Assembly: GCF_038396675.1 (NCBI RefSeq)
Contig: NC_088931.1
Coordinates: 20,924,501-20,988,500, forward strand
Length of the DNA: 64,000 bases
Direction: 5' to 3'
DNA from: Hydra vulgaris
Taxonomy: Eukaryota > Cnidaria > Hydrozoa > Anthoathecata > Hydridae
This document shows, in pieces, positions 11,246 through 23,283 of the stretch. A program made the translations under genes and the position numbers. How positions within the stretch are numbered: the first letter of the stretch is position 1; each line of letters begins with the position of its first letter. The notes beneath the pieces were generated by a model. It was not told where the DNA came from. It saw nothing but the letters and a program-made list of their open reading frames with translations, and made no database searches.

Positions 11246-13482
11246 TTATTTGAAAATGGGAAAAGTAAAATGCATGTCGAAATTGTACAAAACAATTTTA
11301 TTCCAAAGATACGGTGCACGATATGTAATACAAAACTGATTAAACTTGGTTTGACAAAAGGGCTCGTATATAAAATTATTGTTTCTAAGTGTATATTTAT
11401 TTAGTGGTTTCAAACAAAAGAGATCTTTAAAAACGGGTAAAGATATGTTATTTTTCCACATACACATAAAGCACAAAACATTAAAAACATTAAGCTCATA
11501 AATATTGAGAGCTTTCTTTTCAATAAAAATTGGTTTGGAATGAGTATATCGATCCACAAAGTTTATTAAACGGATCGCATGTTTCTGACGGCGATAAAGG
11601 TATTTTAACTTACTTTGGATATACTTTTAAGTTCATCATTCATAGTATAGAAGAGATTGTAAATGTTATTATCGGAAAAGAATAAGTTAGTTTCATCAGC
11701 AAACATGATACTCATTAAATTCAAAGCTGAATTTAGATCGTTTATATAATTCAAAAACAATAGTGGCTCCGAAATGGAACCTTGTGGAACGTCACATGAA
11801 ATATTTAGAAATTTATTTGGATGATCATTATTGCTGAAAACAAATTGTTTACGTTAGATAAATAACTTTTGAACCATTTTATAACTTTGTAATTTATTCT
11901 ATAGTATTTTAGCTTTTGTAGTAAAATATTATGGTGGACAGTATCGAATGCTTTCGAAAGGTTGATGAAAACACCTAATGTATATTTAGACTTTTCAAAA
12001 GAATTAGAGATTTCACGTACAAATTGGATAACTGCATGTTCTGTGGAATTATTTCTTTTAAAGCCAAGTTGATAGTTGTATAAAAAACTATTAGAACAAA
12101 GATAGTTGTATAATCTATAGTACATAATACGTTCTAGTATTTTTTAAAATAAGAGGACAGAGATAGGGCAGAGACAGAGATAGGGCAATAATTACTGATA
12201 TTTGTTTGATCACCTTCTTTTAAAATTGGAGTAACCTTAGCAATTTTTAGTTCTTCCGGATAAACTCTTTGGCGTATAGTTGCTATATAGACTTTAAATA
12301 GGGTATCTTTTAAGTATTCAAAACATTCTATGACTATATTACCGTTTATGTCATCTGCTCCAGTTGATTTTTTTTTTTAAAGAGTTTTCAAAGCTTTTTC
12401 AAACTCTTGAAGATAGTTCAGAAGATAATTCGTTGGAAATACTACAATTATCCACTTGTACTAAAAAATCTCTAAATGTAGCATTTGTATAAGGAATTTT
12501 GTTTGCTTGTTTGGGACCGATGTCAACAAAGAATTTATTAAATTCATGAGCTATAGCTCTTGATTCGTATATATGTTTGTTATCAACTATAATTGTTTGG
12601 GGGGAGGGAACCTGAGCATCTTTTTAGTCTACCACTAATTTCATTCATTGTTTGCCAAATGCGTTTTGAGTTATTTTTAAATTTATCTATGAGTCTTGAG
12701 TAGTAACTTTTTTCAAGTTTTTACGAACTTTTTCAAATAGGTATTTGTATTCTTTATATATTTTTTCATTTGCAGATGATTTTGCTTTAAGATATTTTAT
12801 AAAAAGCTTCTGTTTTATTTTTGATGATTTTTTAAATCCCCTGGTCACCCACAGGTTGTTTATATTTTTTGGATTTAATGTTTTTACAATGATAGGAAAA
12901 TTAGCGTCATACACGGAATAAAATGTTTCAAAAAAATTATCGTAAATTTTGTCTGCATTATCATTAAAGTTAATATGCTTCCAGCGTAGGAGTGATAATT
13001 GGTTTTTAAATTGTTTTATATTGGTTTCGTTAAAAATATTTTCAGAGTTTGATTTAAGCAACAAAAATATTGGAAAATGATCAATTATATCCGATTTTAG
13101 GATACCTGTTTGGATATCATTGTCAGATATATCTGTTGTAATAATATTATCAATCAAAGACACTGAGTTTTTTGTTATTCTTGTTGGAGGATTAATCAAA
13201 GGTATTGCTCCAGTTTCGAAAAAAGAATCGTCAAAGTTTTCATTTTTTATTATTTTCATTGTATAGAAAACAATTCATAATTAGGTCCCCAATAATGAAA
13301 ATCTTTTTTTTTCTTTGATACATTTTTTAAAAATATTTGGTCAAAAAAAATGCTCAAGTTCTCACTCACGCCGTCAGGTGGTCGATAACAACAGCTTATT
13401 AATAAGTTTTTTGATTCATTGTTTATAATTTCAATAGTTAAAATTTCTTTATCGCCATCAGATACACATAAATCATTCCTAA
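11246..13482 (-). pseudogene. ORF2 of copy 1: endonuclease end and reverse transcriptase (broken)
   Basis: Endonuclease block: LTIEIINNESKNLLISCCYRPPDG (13450-13370). Linker: INNLWVTRGFKKSSKIKQKL (about 12860-12800). Reverse transcriptase: LGFKRNNSTEHAV and INLSKAFDTVHHNILL (about 12075-11910). The active-site region is decayed (FADE in place of FADD). C-terminal block: ALNIYELNVFNVLCFMCMWK and FCITYRAPYLWNKIV (11510-11290), shared with copy 2. Several stops and frameshifts occur between these blocks, so no protein is made. Confidence 0.85.
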
Positions 13483-14595
13483 GGGGTCGTCCATAAAGTA
13501 CGTACGCCAAAAATTTTGAAATTTGACCCCTTCTCCCCCCTGTTGTCATGCGTACTTTTATGCCCCCACCCCCTCTTAAAAGTACGTACGTTTCTCAAAT
13601 ACCACCCCCCCTCAAATATCCCCCCCCCCATCCCTCCTTTATTTTTTTTTCTCAATAAAAAAGTTTATTTAAAAAAAAAAAAAAGGAGGGTACCTTAGAT
13701 ACTTTATACGACCCCAAAGCCCGAGAGGTTAATACGGCGGAAACAGTCGACGGAGATCCAGGTCCGATTCCCGATGAGATAAGGGGTAGCATGTGTGCAT
13801 AGGGCCCCTCACGATTTTTTGATGTTCCAGATAGAACACTTTCACACATCGTGCAAACTTAAGTTTGTTAATAAATGAGGTGGCCTTGCAAAAAATTTGG
13901 ATGGCGGAGGCCTTGGAACAAAAAGCCCTAAAACATTTGCTTCCCTCTTCCCTGCCCAAATGTGAGGGAAATATGTAGCAAAATTTTTAACTTTACCATC
14001 TAAAACTAAATTTAAATTTATCGACAGATTTTGATTTTTGTAGAAAAATATTGTAAATTACAAAAAAGTTATGACCATGCAAAATTTATACCCCTCTCAT
14101 TTTAAGGGTCAGAAAATATGAATGGTCAAATTTTCCGACCCCTACATTAGTTTTACGACGTTAGTGCCCTCACATATGGGCAGGGGAGGGTAAGCGTTTT
14201 AAGGCTTTTTGTTCACAGGTCTCCGCCATCCCGATATTTTGCAAAGCCTCCTCATTTGGCATAGGTATAAACAAACTTAAGTTATGAGTTTGCATGATGT
14301 GTGAAAGTTCCTATCTGGAACATCAAAAAATTCTGAGGACGCCCATACATGTGTATGCATAGAGGAAAACTATACCCTCTACTCCATATACCATACATCT
14401 TTTTATGTTGGCAAACTAGAATCTTTAGTCAGAATGTAACTTTTCTATTGATTAGCTGGTTAATTGTGATAAATTAGAAAATCGAAGTACGTACTTTAAA
14501 ATTGAACCCCCCCCCCCCCCCCCATACGCTTTCGTACGCTTTTTGAAGACCTCCCCCCTCCCCCCTATGAGCGTACGTACTTTATGGACGACCCC
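13483..14595. mobile_element. 1.1-kb Harbinger-like MITE with long internal inverted repeat
   Basis: Ends GGGGTCGTCCATAAAGTACG and the exact inverse. TAA flanks both sides (13480-13482, 14596-14598). GGGG termini with a TWA duplication fit PIF/Harbinger. Removing it restores the endonuclease reading frame of the host retrotransposon, which fixes the ends. Inside, about 13788-13966 and 14168-14353 are inverted copies of each other, so the element can form a large hairpin. A C run lies at about 14504-14523. It has no transposase. Confidence 0.85.
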
Positions 14596-14598
14596 TAA

Positions 14599-14995
14599 CA
14601 TGATAAACAATGTTTTCATTTACATATACAACAACTCCTCCGCCGCGCTTATTTACTTGCCTTTCGAGAGATTAATTTAAAATGAGGAATATAAAAGTTT
14701 AAAGTATTATTTAAATTATTCGAAATCCACGTTTCAGTTTTCACAAATTATATTAAAACAATTTTTTGTTTCCTCTAACAACTGAGAAGTTTTTCAAAAT
14801 TATTATTAAGGCTTCGAATGTTTACCTGGAGAATTCTAATTTTATTTAAATTTTTTTCGCAAACTTTTTTAAAAAAAAACCCTTTTAGTTCGCTTGGATA
14901 GTGATATGAGCAATCCGTAAGCGTGTCATGGAAAAAATTTATATCGGGTTTTAAATTTTCATTATTATTTATTTCATAAAAGTTGAAAGTTATGG
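14599..14995 (-). pseudogene. ORF2 of copy 1: endonuclease N-terminus
   Basis: On the minus strand the sequence gives LNKIRILQVNIRSLNNNFEKL (about 14850-14790), then ETWIS and KRGGGVVVYVNENIVYHV (about 14655-14600). These are the start and the GGGV..Y block of an apurinic/apyrimidinic-type endonuclease. The frame continues into 13482 across the MITE. The stretch towards 14995 (DTLTDCSYHYPSELKG) is presumed upstream ORF2. It ends at the hAT insertion. Confidence 0.75.
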
Positions 14996-15007
14996 ATTCA
15001 AATTTTG

Positions 15008-18000
15008 AAGGGGCGTTGCGTGAGAAAATTCCAGGGGGAGGGGGGGGGGGAAGACAACTTGTTTTTCCAAACTGCTTAACATAGTTTTCTTTACTGTTTT
15101 TTATAATTCAAGAATTCAAGAAATCAATTTCTGTCCTATTTACAAAATCTACTGATTGTTATACTACACCGCACTCACTCTTATGAATTGCCAATTATCA
15201 GTATTTATTACCTCCTATTAACAAAACTTAGCTTCCTTTACATATATACAAAATATTCAATTCAAAAAACGTCTAAAAGTTTTACCTATTCATAGTGAAA
15301 TTGTACCAGTCCAAAAAAATGTTACAATTTACAAATCTAAAAACTTTACAAACCATTCTGGCAGCATCTATAGCAGTTTACGGAATTGAATCAGTACAAA
15401 GGAATATGGAAAATATTATCTTTTTACAAAACTTATACGCCCAATATTTTATCATTAGTCTATCATTTTTTGTCTACTGTTTGATTTTAATTTGACGTTT
15501 CTTCAATTGAACCCATCATTTAACAAGATGTTCACTTCAGTAGCATGAGACTATCCATCGTCACTCATTGTTGTTCTCAGATGTGATTTTACAATCTTGA
15601 GTTGACTGAAAGAACGCTCATTTGATGCTACACTATAAGCAGCTGTGATTACAAAAATGCATAGTTTATGGGCTCGTTTCAGTATATCCTTTAACTTCAC
15701 AACATGGTACAAAATGTCTTGCAGCGTCTTGGCTGGTGTGCTTGATGACTTAAAATCTTCATCACCTTCTTCTTAACAGATATCTATCAAAATTTCCATC
15801 TGGCCTTTCAGCACATGAACGTCTGGAATATGATCCTTGCATCCAGGAGGAAAAAGTTTGTTAAGTTTGCTTTTGTTAAGTTTTCAATACTCAAATTATC
15901 CTTATTTAACGGAAAACTAAAAATTTTGGAGATAAGGGCAAATGTTTCCTTTAATGCTGCCGAGTTTTCAATTAAACTTATGGCTAGAGAGCCTATGAGC
16001 CTATGTTCTTTCAATTACATTAATACTGCCAATGACATTAAAGTTTGGACTTTCTAAGATTTCTGTTAGTATTTTTATCTCCTAAATGATATTCTTCATG
16101 AAGAAAAGAGTAATAATGAAATAAAAAGTTGTTACTATTTTTCAGAAGTCCCATTGCCTTAGTTCTGTGTTAGTATCGAAAATCTCATTATTTGAGATGC
16201 TCTGAAGAAGATCAATAACCTTCTCTAAACACTGATTTAAAGCCTTAACAGATTTTGCTCGTGCGGTCCATCTTGCTCTAGACAGGTTTACAAGCTGTAT
16301 TGCACTGCCAATGTCTTCAAGTTTTTCTTTTAAATGACTAAATCTTTTTGTGCTTGATGTGAAGAAAACATGCAACTGTTCGAGGACATTAAACAATTTT
16401 CGTATTAAAGTATTAACATTGCAGGCGTGTTCAAGAGCAGTGTTTGTTCTGTGGTCTTGACAAGATATGTAGGGTACATTTTGATTAACTTCTTCTGTTA
16501 TATACTTTTGTACTCCTTTAAATTGTCCAGACATTGAACTCGCGTAGTCATACGACTGAAAGCTATCTTTGATGTGTCAATGCCTTCTTTATGTAAAGAA
16601 GATAAAATTAACTCAGCCATCCCTTTTCCAGTCTTATCAGTGCATTCGACGGATTTTAAAAGCCTTTCCCGAACCTCACCGTTATCACTGGCTGTTCTCA
16701 CAACTATACTCATTATGTCCTTATGTGGCATATTGGGAGTAGTGTCGGCCATCACGGAAAAAAAATTGGAGCTGTTAATTTCATCAATGATCTTACTCTT
16801 TAATTTAGTTGCAACTAAATTAATCATTTCATTTTGAGACAATGGACTTGTGTATGTAACTCTATATGGACGAAGGGCTCTATCTTCAATACAGGCTTTA
16901 AGCGTGGGATTGTGGCGAGAGATAAGATTCACAACTGAAACAAAGTTACCTTGATTAGCACTATCCTATTCCCTAAACGCTAGCCCTTGGCTTCCCAAAG
17001 TCATGCATGTATCAATAAGAATTTCGACAGTTTTTCTATTCTGCACCTCTATTTTTTTCTCTTCTATTAGAGCAAGTCTATTGGATTTATCATTAAGGTG
17101 ATCTATATGTCCTTTTTTCATAAGAAAGTGACAATATTCACTTAATGCAACTTTATGTGTTTTAGAGGTAAAGTGCGCCTGAAGCTTTCCAAATTTGTCT
17201 TTCCCATAGCTTTTCATCTTGGACCAAGATCTCACCCCAACATTTATTCAAGCATCTTCAGTTTTTCCCTTCTTTCCAACACCCTTAGGGAAAAGGCGGC
17301 AAACAAAACAAATTGTGGCATCCTTCTGGGTGCTGTATTCTAAATGTTCGAACTCTTCGTACCACTAGGGATTAAATCTATTTTTTACCGTCACTTGGGA
17401 AACTAGCAAGTTTTGGTTGGTGTGCCCTAACTGGATTAAATAGAATTTTTGATTATCCGTAATTGTAAGTGGACGTAAACCTGGATCATGGCTTATCAAT
17501 GCTGATGAATCTGATTTGTCAATTATAATATTTTGAGCTTGGATATCGAGTTTTTTTATAAAAGCGTTTCCCATTTTCAAAACATTTTTTAACATTTCCA
17601 CCACAGAACTTGTTGCATTCACAATTTCAATTGCAGCGAATTTTTCATTTACTAATTCTTCTTTACAATATTTTTTATAAATGTCATTACAATCTTTAAG
17701 ATTATCTATTAAACCACCCAAATTCCCCATGAGCGAAGTCCAATTTATTGTTTCACTGCTTACTTCAGTAGTATCCAAGTTAATAATATTCGTGTCATTC
17801 TTTTCATCTCGGTCAGGAAACTAGGTTAAATGATCTGATTTAGAATTAAATTCTGTAAATTTCTCTGCTTATTCCTGGAATACAACATAACCCGGGTTTT
17901 CCCCTTTTGCATCATTATCTTGAATTTTTAAACTTGCGTCCTCTTCCAATTTTTTATCAGAAGATGTTGTTTTTTCTTGTATGGATATACCACATGTTGA

Positions 18001-19106
18001 AGTCGATATTTCAATTATTATCAAGTCTAACTTTGTATGTTCACTACTTTGTATTTCATCATCCACTTCGACATCGTTACCAGCATTGTGAGGATCCATT
18101 TTTCGTTTTTTTAAAGGTAAGAAGGCTACAAAAGGAATCTCTGGGGTTCCCATTGTTTGTATATGAACCTTTCTACCACCATGAACGGATCTTTCATGAC
18201 TGGTTTTATAGTCGTTATTAAATACTGCTTTGCATAGGCAACATTGTAATTTATATCTTTTGCTTTTCATAGTTAGTGCTAGAAAACAAACGCAGATACT
18301 ATAATTTACCGTAATTTTTAAATGATTTAATGTTTATAAAAGTTATCACTCTTAATAAATAAGATAAGATATAAGAGTATTAAAATAATAGAATAAGACT
18401 TATAATCCTATTATATATTCTTATTAGATCTATTACTCCTACAAACCTAATTCTGATCCTACTTTAGTATACTGATAATTGGAAGTAATAACAGGCGCAA
18501 AACGTTCATATCAGAGTTTAGCATTTATTTTCTTATACTTTCTGATAAAAAGCTTTATATAAAATTGTTATATTAAAAAATGAATCATATCATTTTAAAT
18601 GCTATCATATCTTTTATACAAAGACAGAAATGTTAAAATCAATTCATGGAAATAAATATTCACGTTTCAAAGAAGAAAGAATGAAAAAAAAATGAATAAC
18701 TGCTTTTAGTCAAACACAAACTTGCAGCTGCTATTTTTATTGCATAAACTTGCAGCTGGCATTTTTATTGTTGGTAACAAAATAAAGTAGCGCGAAAAAA
18801 AAACAACAACGTGGAAATCAAAAGGGCGCTTCATAATGACTTCGCAATTTATTTCGTCTAGTGGAAAACAGCCTTAAGCCGTTTAATAAACGTAAAGTTT
18901 ATTTGACCAAGTCAAAAAAGAATTTGATCTTTGATGGATTTTCGCAAACATTTTAACTTTATTTAACTAGAAAATATTTTTTGATTTTATCACAGATTTC
19001 CCAACTGTCCCAACTCTTGGCAAGGAAATTCCCAACTTTTCTCTTTTCTAGATTCTGGGAGAGGGAGACTCCCCCCCCCCTTACCCCCTCCAAAGCAACG
19101 CCCCTG
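15008..19106 (-). mobile_element. hAT transposon (TTF/DUF4371, ZMYM1-like type)
   Basis: The ends are inverted relatives: AAGGGGCGTTGCG... at the left, and CAGGGGCGTTGCTTTGGAGG on the minus strand at 19106. Each is followed by a G-rich run. CAGGGGCG is a typical hAT terminus. An imperfect 8-base repeat, ATTCAAAT (14996-15003) and ATTCAAAA (19107-19114), lies outside or very near the ends. The left junction has about four extra bases, so the duplication is not clean. The element sits between ORF1 and ORF2 of the minus-strand retrotransposon and carries the transposase below. Confidence 0.8.
15530..18270 (-). pseudogene. hAT transposase, TTF zinc finger + DUF4371 + hAT C-terminus (broken)
   Basis: Starts at 18270 with a short C2H2-like module (YKLQCCLCKAVFNNDYKTSH..VHGG). 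Then come GLRPLTITDNQKFYLIQLGH (about 17480-17420) and a TTF-type finger (TICFVCRLFPKGVGK, about 17325-17275; SWSKMKSYGKDKFGKLQAHF). Next is the DUF4371 region (SNFFSVMADTTPNMPHKD, about 16780-16720) with the candidate first Asp in MADTT. The block SRARWTARAKSVKAL (about 16285-16240) follows. The hAT dimerisation end (VASNERSFSQLKIVKSHLRT) lies at about 15640-15580. Module order matches ZMYM1-like hAT proteins. At least five stops or frameshifts make it a pseudogene. Parts between 15830 and 16140 are poorly resolved. Confidence 0.85.
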
Positions 19107-19172
19107 ATTCAAAATCACTTTTCCCAGCCATGCTTTTTTTTAAGGGGCATTTATTTTTAGAAAAATGTCTTT

Positions 19173-19856
19173 TTAAAACGTAATGTTTTGGTTTCTAAAT
19201 TCCCTGCAAAAAAATCTATTATATTTTATAATAGCATACTTGCCTTCACTGCGTAGTCTTTTTACTTCCTCCCATAACTTTTTACGACTCTTAATAGTTT
19301 CCTTTGCAAAATCTTCATTAATAAATATACCAGTTCCACGCAAGTTTTTCATAGCGTTTAGAATTTTGTTTTTGTCTTGGTAATTTATTAGCTTCAAAAC
19401 TATTGTTCTTGGTAGTTAACTATCTCTTGATTTGCCCACTCGATGTGCTCTTTCCACAACCACTTCGCTGTCAATTTTCAGTTGTTTTTTGAAAATATTT
19501 TCTACTGTATTTTCACAGTCACTCCATGTTTCGTTAGGCTTTTCTTCAACTCCATCTATTCGTAGATTATTTCGACGAGATTTGTTTTCTAAATCGATTG
19601 TTTTTTTGTGCAAAATATTTAAATCCTTATTATAACACTTTTTAATTTGTACAATCTTTTCCATTAGGTTTGTTTCTTGGAAGTTTAGAGTTGTTTTACG
19701 GTCTTTGTGAATATTCATCACATTAGATTTGTTATTGTTTACATGAACCTATAGCTTTTCAATTCTGTCCGTTAATATTTTTAAGTTTGCACTCATAATC
19801 GATGCAAAACTTCTCGATCTTTTAACAACTTCTCTGTTTTTAATTGCAATTTCCAT
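19173..19856 (-). pseudogene. ORF1 of non-LTR copy 1 (coiled-coil, L1-ORF1-like)
   Basis: Begins at ATG 19856 (MEIAIKNREVVKRSRSFASI). There is a stop at about 19749, then a coiled-coil-like frame (19721-19416), a stop, and a third frame (19397-19173). Diagnostic stretch: SRRNNLRIDGVEEKPNETW..ENTVENIF, then VVVERAHRVGKSRD and PRTIVLKLINYQDKNKIL. The RxNNLRI..V.E and ERAHR..K blocks are typical of L1-type ORF1 RNA-binding proteins. The same region recurs in copy 2 at 26655-27221. A C-terminal stretch ends at 19173. Three frames, so inactive. Confidence 0.8.
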
Positions 19857-20111
19857 ATTTGTATAATAATTTAAACACGCGGTAGAAAAAAACACGTCTG
19901 TTCGATAACTATTGCGCAAAAAAAAAAGAAAAAAAAAGCTAATTATGAGTGTAAGCTGTAGGTAATTTTCAGGTTTTTGCATTATGTATAGATAACTTAC
20001 TCCATGCATACTTATTGAATATATCTATATTACCCTAACTATCCGTATTACGCCATCTTACCCAAGATAATTAGTGTAATACATACGTCATCGAGTAATA
20101 GAAAACGTCGA

Positions 20112-21340
20112 TTAGAGCTGGAGTGATAGCGTGTAATTAAAAACCTGTTTATTAAGGTCAGATTTTTCCCACATAATGCGTAATACCATGGACATATAAG
20201 AGATATGTCCATGGTAATACTTCTTTGTTTTTAACTGATGCGAAGTTTGAGCGTAGTCTAATGCTGAAAAAGATTTATTAACAAGATTAAAGCAACTAGT
20301 TTTTAAATAAATATGTTGATTTATATAAGAAGTCTTTAGTAATTTTAAATGTTCCTCGATTCTTTTATTCAAATGTCGAGTGGTTTGACCCACATAACAA
20401 GCATTACAGCATTTACACACAAATTCATATATGACATTTGAGAAGAGATGTTGAGGATTTTTATCTTTTTTTGAAAAATATGTATCAATTTTTAAAGGAT
20501 GAGAACGCCAATTAAATATTAAGAGTTTTACAATGTTTTTACATAACTCATTTATTTTTTTTTGAAATTGTTGACATTTTACCAATATATGTTTTTTTAA
20601 AGTAATTTATTTTTGAGGAATCGATAACTTCTTTATTTTCTTTTTTATATTGTCTGTTTAGATGTTTTTAAAACGCTATCAATTAGTTTAGTCGCGTAAT
20701 GGTTTTTTTTGGAGAATATGTTTATATTTAACTAAATCAGAATGTAAATTAGACCATTTATTGTTAGTTTTGTAAATCATATCTACTAAATTTTTAATTA
20801 TGCCATTTTTGTATGAAATATCGGTAAAACTTAAGTAATTTGTTAACAGATCAGAGAAAGTCTTTTTTCTAAATATGCTGGTAGTTAAATTATATTTTTT
20901 GTCAATAAGAATATCTAAAAAATCGAATTGTTGCTTTACTTCTTTTTCCATGGTAATTTTAATATTTTTGTGTTGGTGATTCATATAATTAAAAAACTCA
21001 AAAGAATAGGTCTTGTTTCAAATAAAAGAAAAATATCATCAACATACCTGCGGTAAAACAAGGGTGTAGTTTAATGAACTTAATTTTTCCGTATGATTCA
21101 TAAAGAGATTAGCTAATATAGGTTGAAAGAGGGGACCTCATGGCTATACCGTCGCATTGTTCATAATGTTTGGTATAATTTAATTAATCAATTATAAATT
21201 TTACAGCTAATTCTAAAGTTTCTTGTAATGGTATATTTGTAAATACATTTTCAGCATCAAACGACACCATATATTTATTTAATGTGCTTACCTTACTTAA
21301 ATCCTGAACTGAATTATTTCGCCGTTTAAAAACATTTACA
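20112..21340 (-). pseudogene. Penelope-like element: reverse transcriptase end + GIY-YIG endonuclease
   Basis: On the minus strand, RT blocks appear first: VSFDAENVFTNIPLQETLEL (about 21270-21210), then AMRSPLS (normally AMGSPLSP) and CDDIFLLFE. The thumb follows (HQHKNIKITMEKEVKQQFDF, LDILIDKKYNLTTSIFRKKT; 20984-20688). A linker comes next, then a GIY-YIG domain in an open frame (20585-20112): YEFVCKCCNACYVGQTTRHL with RIEEH after it, ending DLNKQVFNYTLSLQL. RT plus C-terminal GIY-YIG with a Cys-rich start is diagnostic of Penelope-like elements. There are stops between RT blocks, and the element is 5' truncated. Confidence 0.9.
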
Positions 21341-21384
21341 ATTTAAAAGTATATAAATAAAAACATTGGCGGGGCAAGTAGAAG

Positions 21385-21505
21385 ACATTTATAAATGTTC
21401 CTCAACTCATATATTCAAATATCGAGTGGTTTGACCCATATAACAAGCATAATAGCTTTTACACACAAATTTATATATGACATTTGAGCAGAGATGTTGA
21501 AAGTA
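21385..21505 (-). pseudogene. Second Penelope GIY-YIG fragment
   Basis: About 120 bp closely similar to 20340-20455. It shares the GTGGTTTGACCCAYATAACA block and the TATATATGACATTTGAG block in the same orientation. It lies just upstream (in the element's sense) of the truncated Penelope copy, as in the partial tandem arrangement known for these elements. Confidence 0.75.
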
Positions 21506-21814
21506 GAAATCGTATCAGACTACATCATTATTATTTATAGGTTATTTGCATAATCAAAGATTCATACTATTAAGTTAAATCTCATAGTGCGTATGTACTT
21601 AGTACATCCGCATAGAGGGGCTTAGTCATACGTAGTGATATCTAGGAGATTTTTAAAATGTCTGAGATATCATAATATATGACTAAGTCCCTCACTGAAG
21701 ACTACTGAGAAAACTTGACTTCTACGGAATTGAAGGTAAGATTCTTAACTGGATAAGTTTTTTTTTTTAAATAGATCATAACGCGTTCTTTTCAGTAACA
21801 CTTCATCCAACTGA

Positions 21815-22580
21815 GAACTAGTTACTAGTGGTGCTCCGCAATGTTTAGTGCTAAGCCCTACGCTGTTTATAATCTTTTTCAACAACTAAACTGAACAAGT
21901 CAGTAGTGAAAGTATCTGTAAAATGAAGGCAGACAACACTAAAATCCTGAGCGCCGTTAAAACCGATGAAAACAAAGCTCATCTGTAAGCCGATATGGAT
22001 GATATTGTCACCTGGAATTGAACATGGTTGATGAAGCTCAACGTCAAGAAATGTAAGATTATGCACATTATTAAGTACAACGTTTTGCCACACGTTTACT
22101 CAATGAATAGGTACAACGCTAGCAACAAGTCACCATACCAGAACTCGAGTCAACAATATCCGAAAAAGACTTAGACATTCAAATCTCCAATGACCTAAAG
22201 CACAAGAATAAATCAAAAATTGCCGCTGCCATGGAAAATAGTGTCTTTGGAATCTTAAAACACACGTTTATCAGCAAAACATTTACACCACCTATATACG
22301 CCTACATCTTGAGTTTGCAGTTACCATCTGGTACTCGTTTCCTAAAAAAAAAACATAAATACTATAGAATGCATATAGCAACGAACTACTAAGGTAACGC
22401 ACAAAATGAAGCGATTTGACAACGAGACGCATCAAACTCACCACACTACTCAATAGCTACCTCATCCAAAAATACAAAATTAAGAACAACATCATCTTAG
22501 TTAGCTGATATATTGCTACACTTAACATTCCACTATGCTATGGTCATTGCTAGCGCTTTCATCGTGAAATGGACAACAAT
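21815..22580 (+). pseudogene. Decayed non-LTR reverse transcriptase fragment
   Basis: Read on the plus strand with stops ignored: VTSGAPQC.VLSP.LF (from about 21822; normally GVPQGSVLGP), then CKMKADNTKILSAV (about 21918; ADD changed to ADN), then TWLMKLNVKKCKIMHI. These are RT motifs 4-6 of a CR1/RTE-like element in strong decay. No endonuclease or tail was found. Confidence 0.7.
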
Positions 22581-22652
22581 TTCCTTGTTTGTTTTAACTT
22601 CTTTGACAACCACCTCGCTTACCTATGGAATCATAGTAAATCATTCCTTTTT

Positions 22653-22703
22653 TATGTTTTGTTTTAAAAGTTATTTAATATACAACTTTTAAAACAAAGC
22701 ATA
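22653..22703. repeat. Hairpin with 20-bp arms
   Basis: TATGTTTTGTTTTAAAAGTT (22653-22672) pairs with 22684-22703 with one mismatch and an 11-base loop. It lies upstream of the Jupiter-like gene; no function is claimed. Confidence 0.7.
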
Positions 22704-23283
22704 ACTTAAGAATTTTCTTTATGTATATTATTTGAATCATTAAAGCTGCCACGATCATTAATATACTGAGCACGCTTCATCCCACTTCATCAGCTGATCA
22801 TGAATATACTGAGTTCACTTCTCAACAAACTAATTTACCTAATATTTTTAAAAACTCTCAGTTTAAACAAAACTTAAGTTTATCTAAACAATGAAGGCAA
22901 AGAAAAAAATTTATCTGGAATAAGTTAGAATAAGGTTAATGACTAAGGAAACAGCGAGTATGAAATTTAAACACGGTTTACACGCCACTCTGACAGTGTG
23001 ATGAAGCTAACCCAGAGCTGCGATGCTGTTAATAATAAGCGCGTCTATATAAAAACATAAGCGAACAAAGTGCTTAACGCTCTTGATATAAAACAATCAT
23101 TAATCACAAAACGCTTTCTGTATTAGCCAATAAATAAAAATATTTCAAAAAATCAATAACTATTTATATTATATTCGCACCTTCTGTTCGTTTTATGTTT
23201 AAGTTACCATTCGATTTGCTCTGCTGAGCATTTTGCTTATATTTGCGTTTTGAGACGGAGCTTAACAGCGACAAAATTTAAAA

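Larger units (their letters stand above)
10991..20009 (-). mobile_element. Non-LTR retrotransposon (copy 1), split by two nested DNA elements
   Basis: On the minus strand the element reads ORF1 (19856-19173), endonuclease start (14990-14600), rest of endonuclease and reverse transcriptase (13480-11246), a 3' region, and a poly(A) (plus-strand T run about 10991-11006). The endonuclease frame runs straight across 14599/13482 once 13483-14595 is removed. ORF1 and ORF2 lie on either side of the hAT at 15008-19106. The 3' region is shared with copy 2 at 24611. The clade looks CR1/Jockey-like with a coiled-coil ORF1; exact clade not determined. The 5' limit near 20009 is approximate. Confidence 0.8.

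Noticed and set aside
13516..13959. Frames inside the Harbinger-like MITE
   Set aside because: Run through homopolymers and the internal hairpin; no transposase motifs.
15815..16057. Plus-strand frame in the hAT region (also 16574-16837 and 17907-18221)
   Set aside because: Shadows of the minus-strand hAT transposase.
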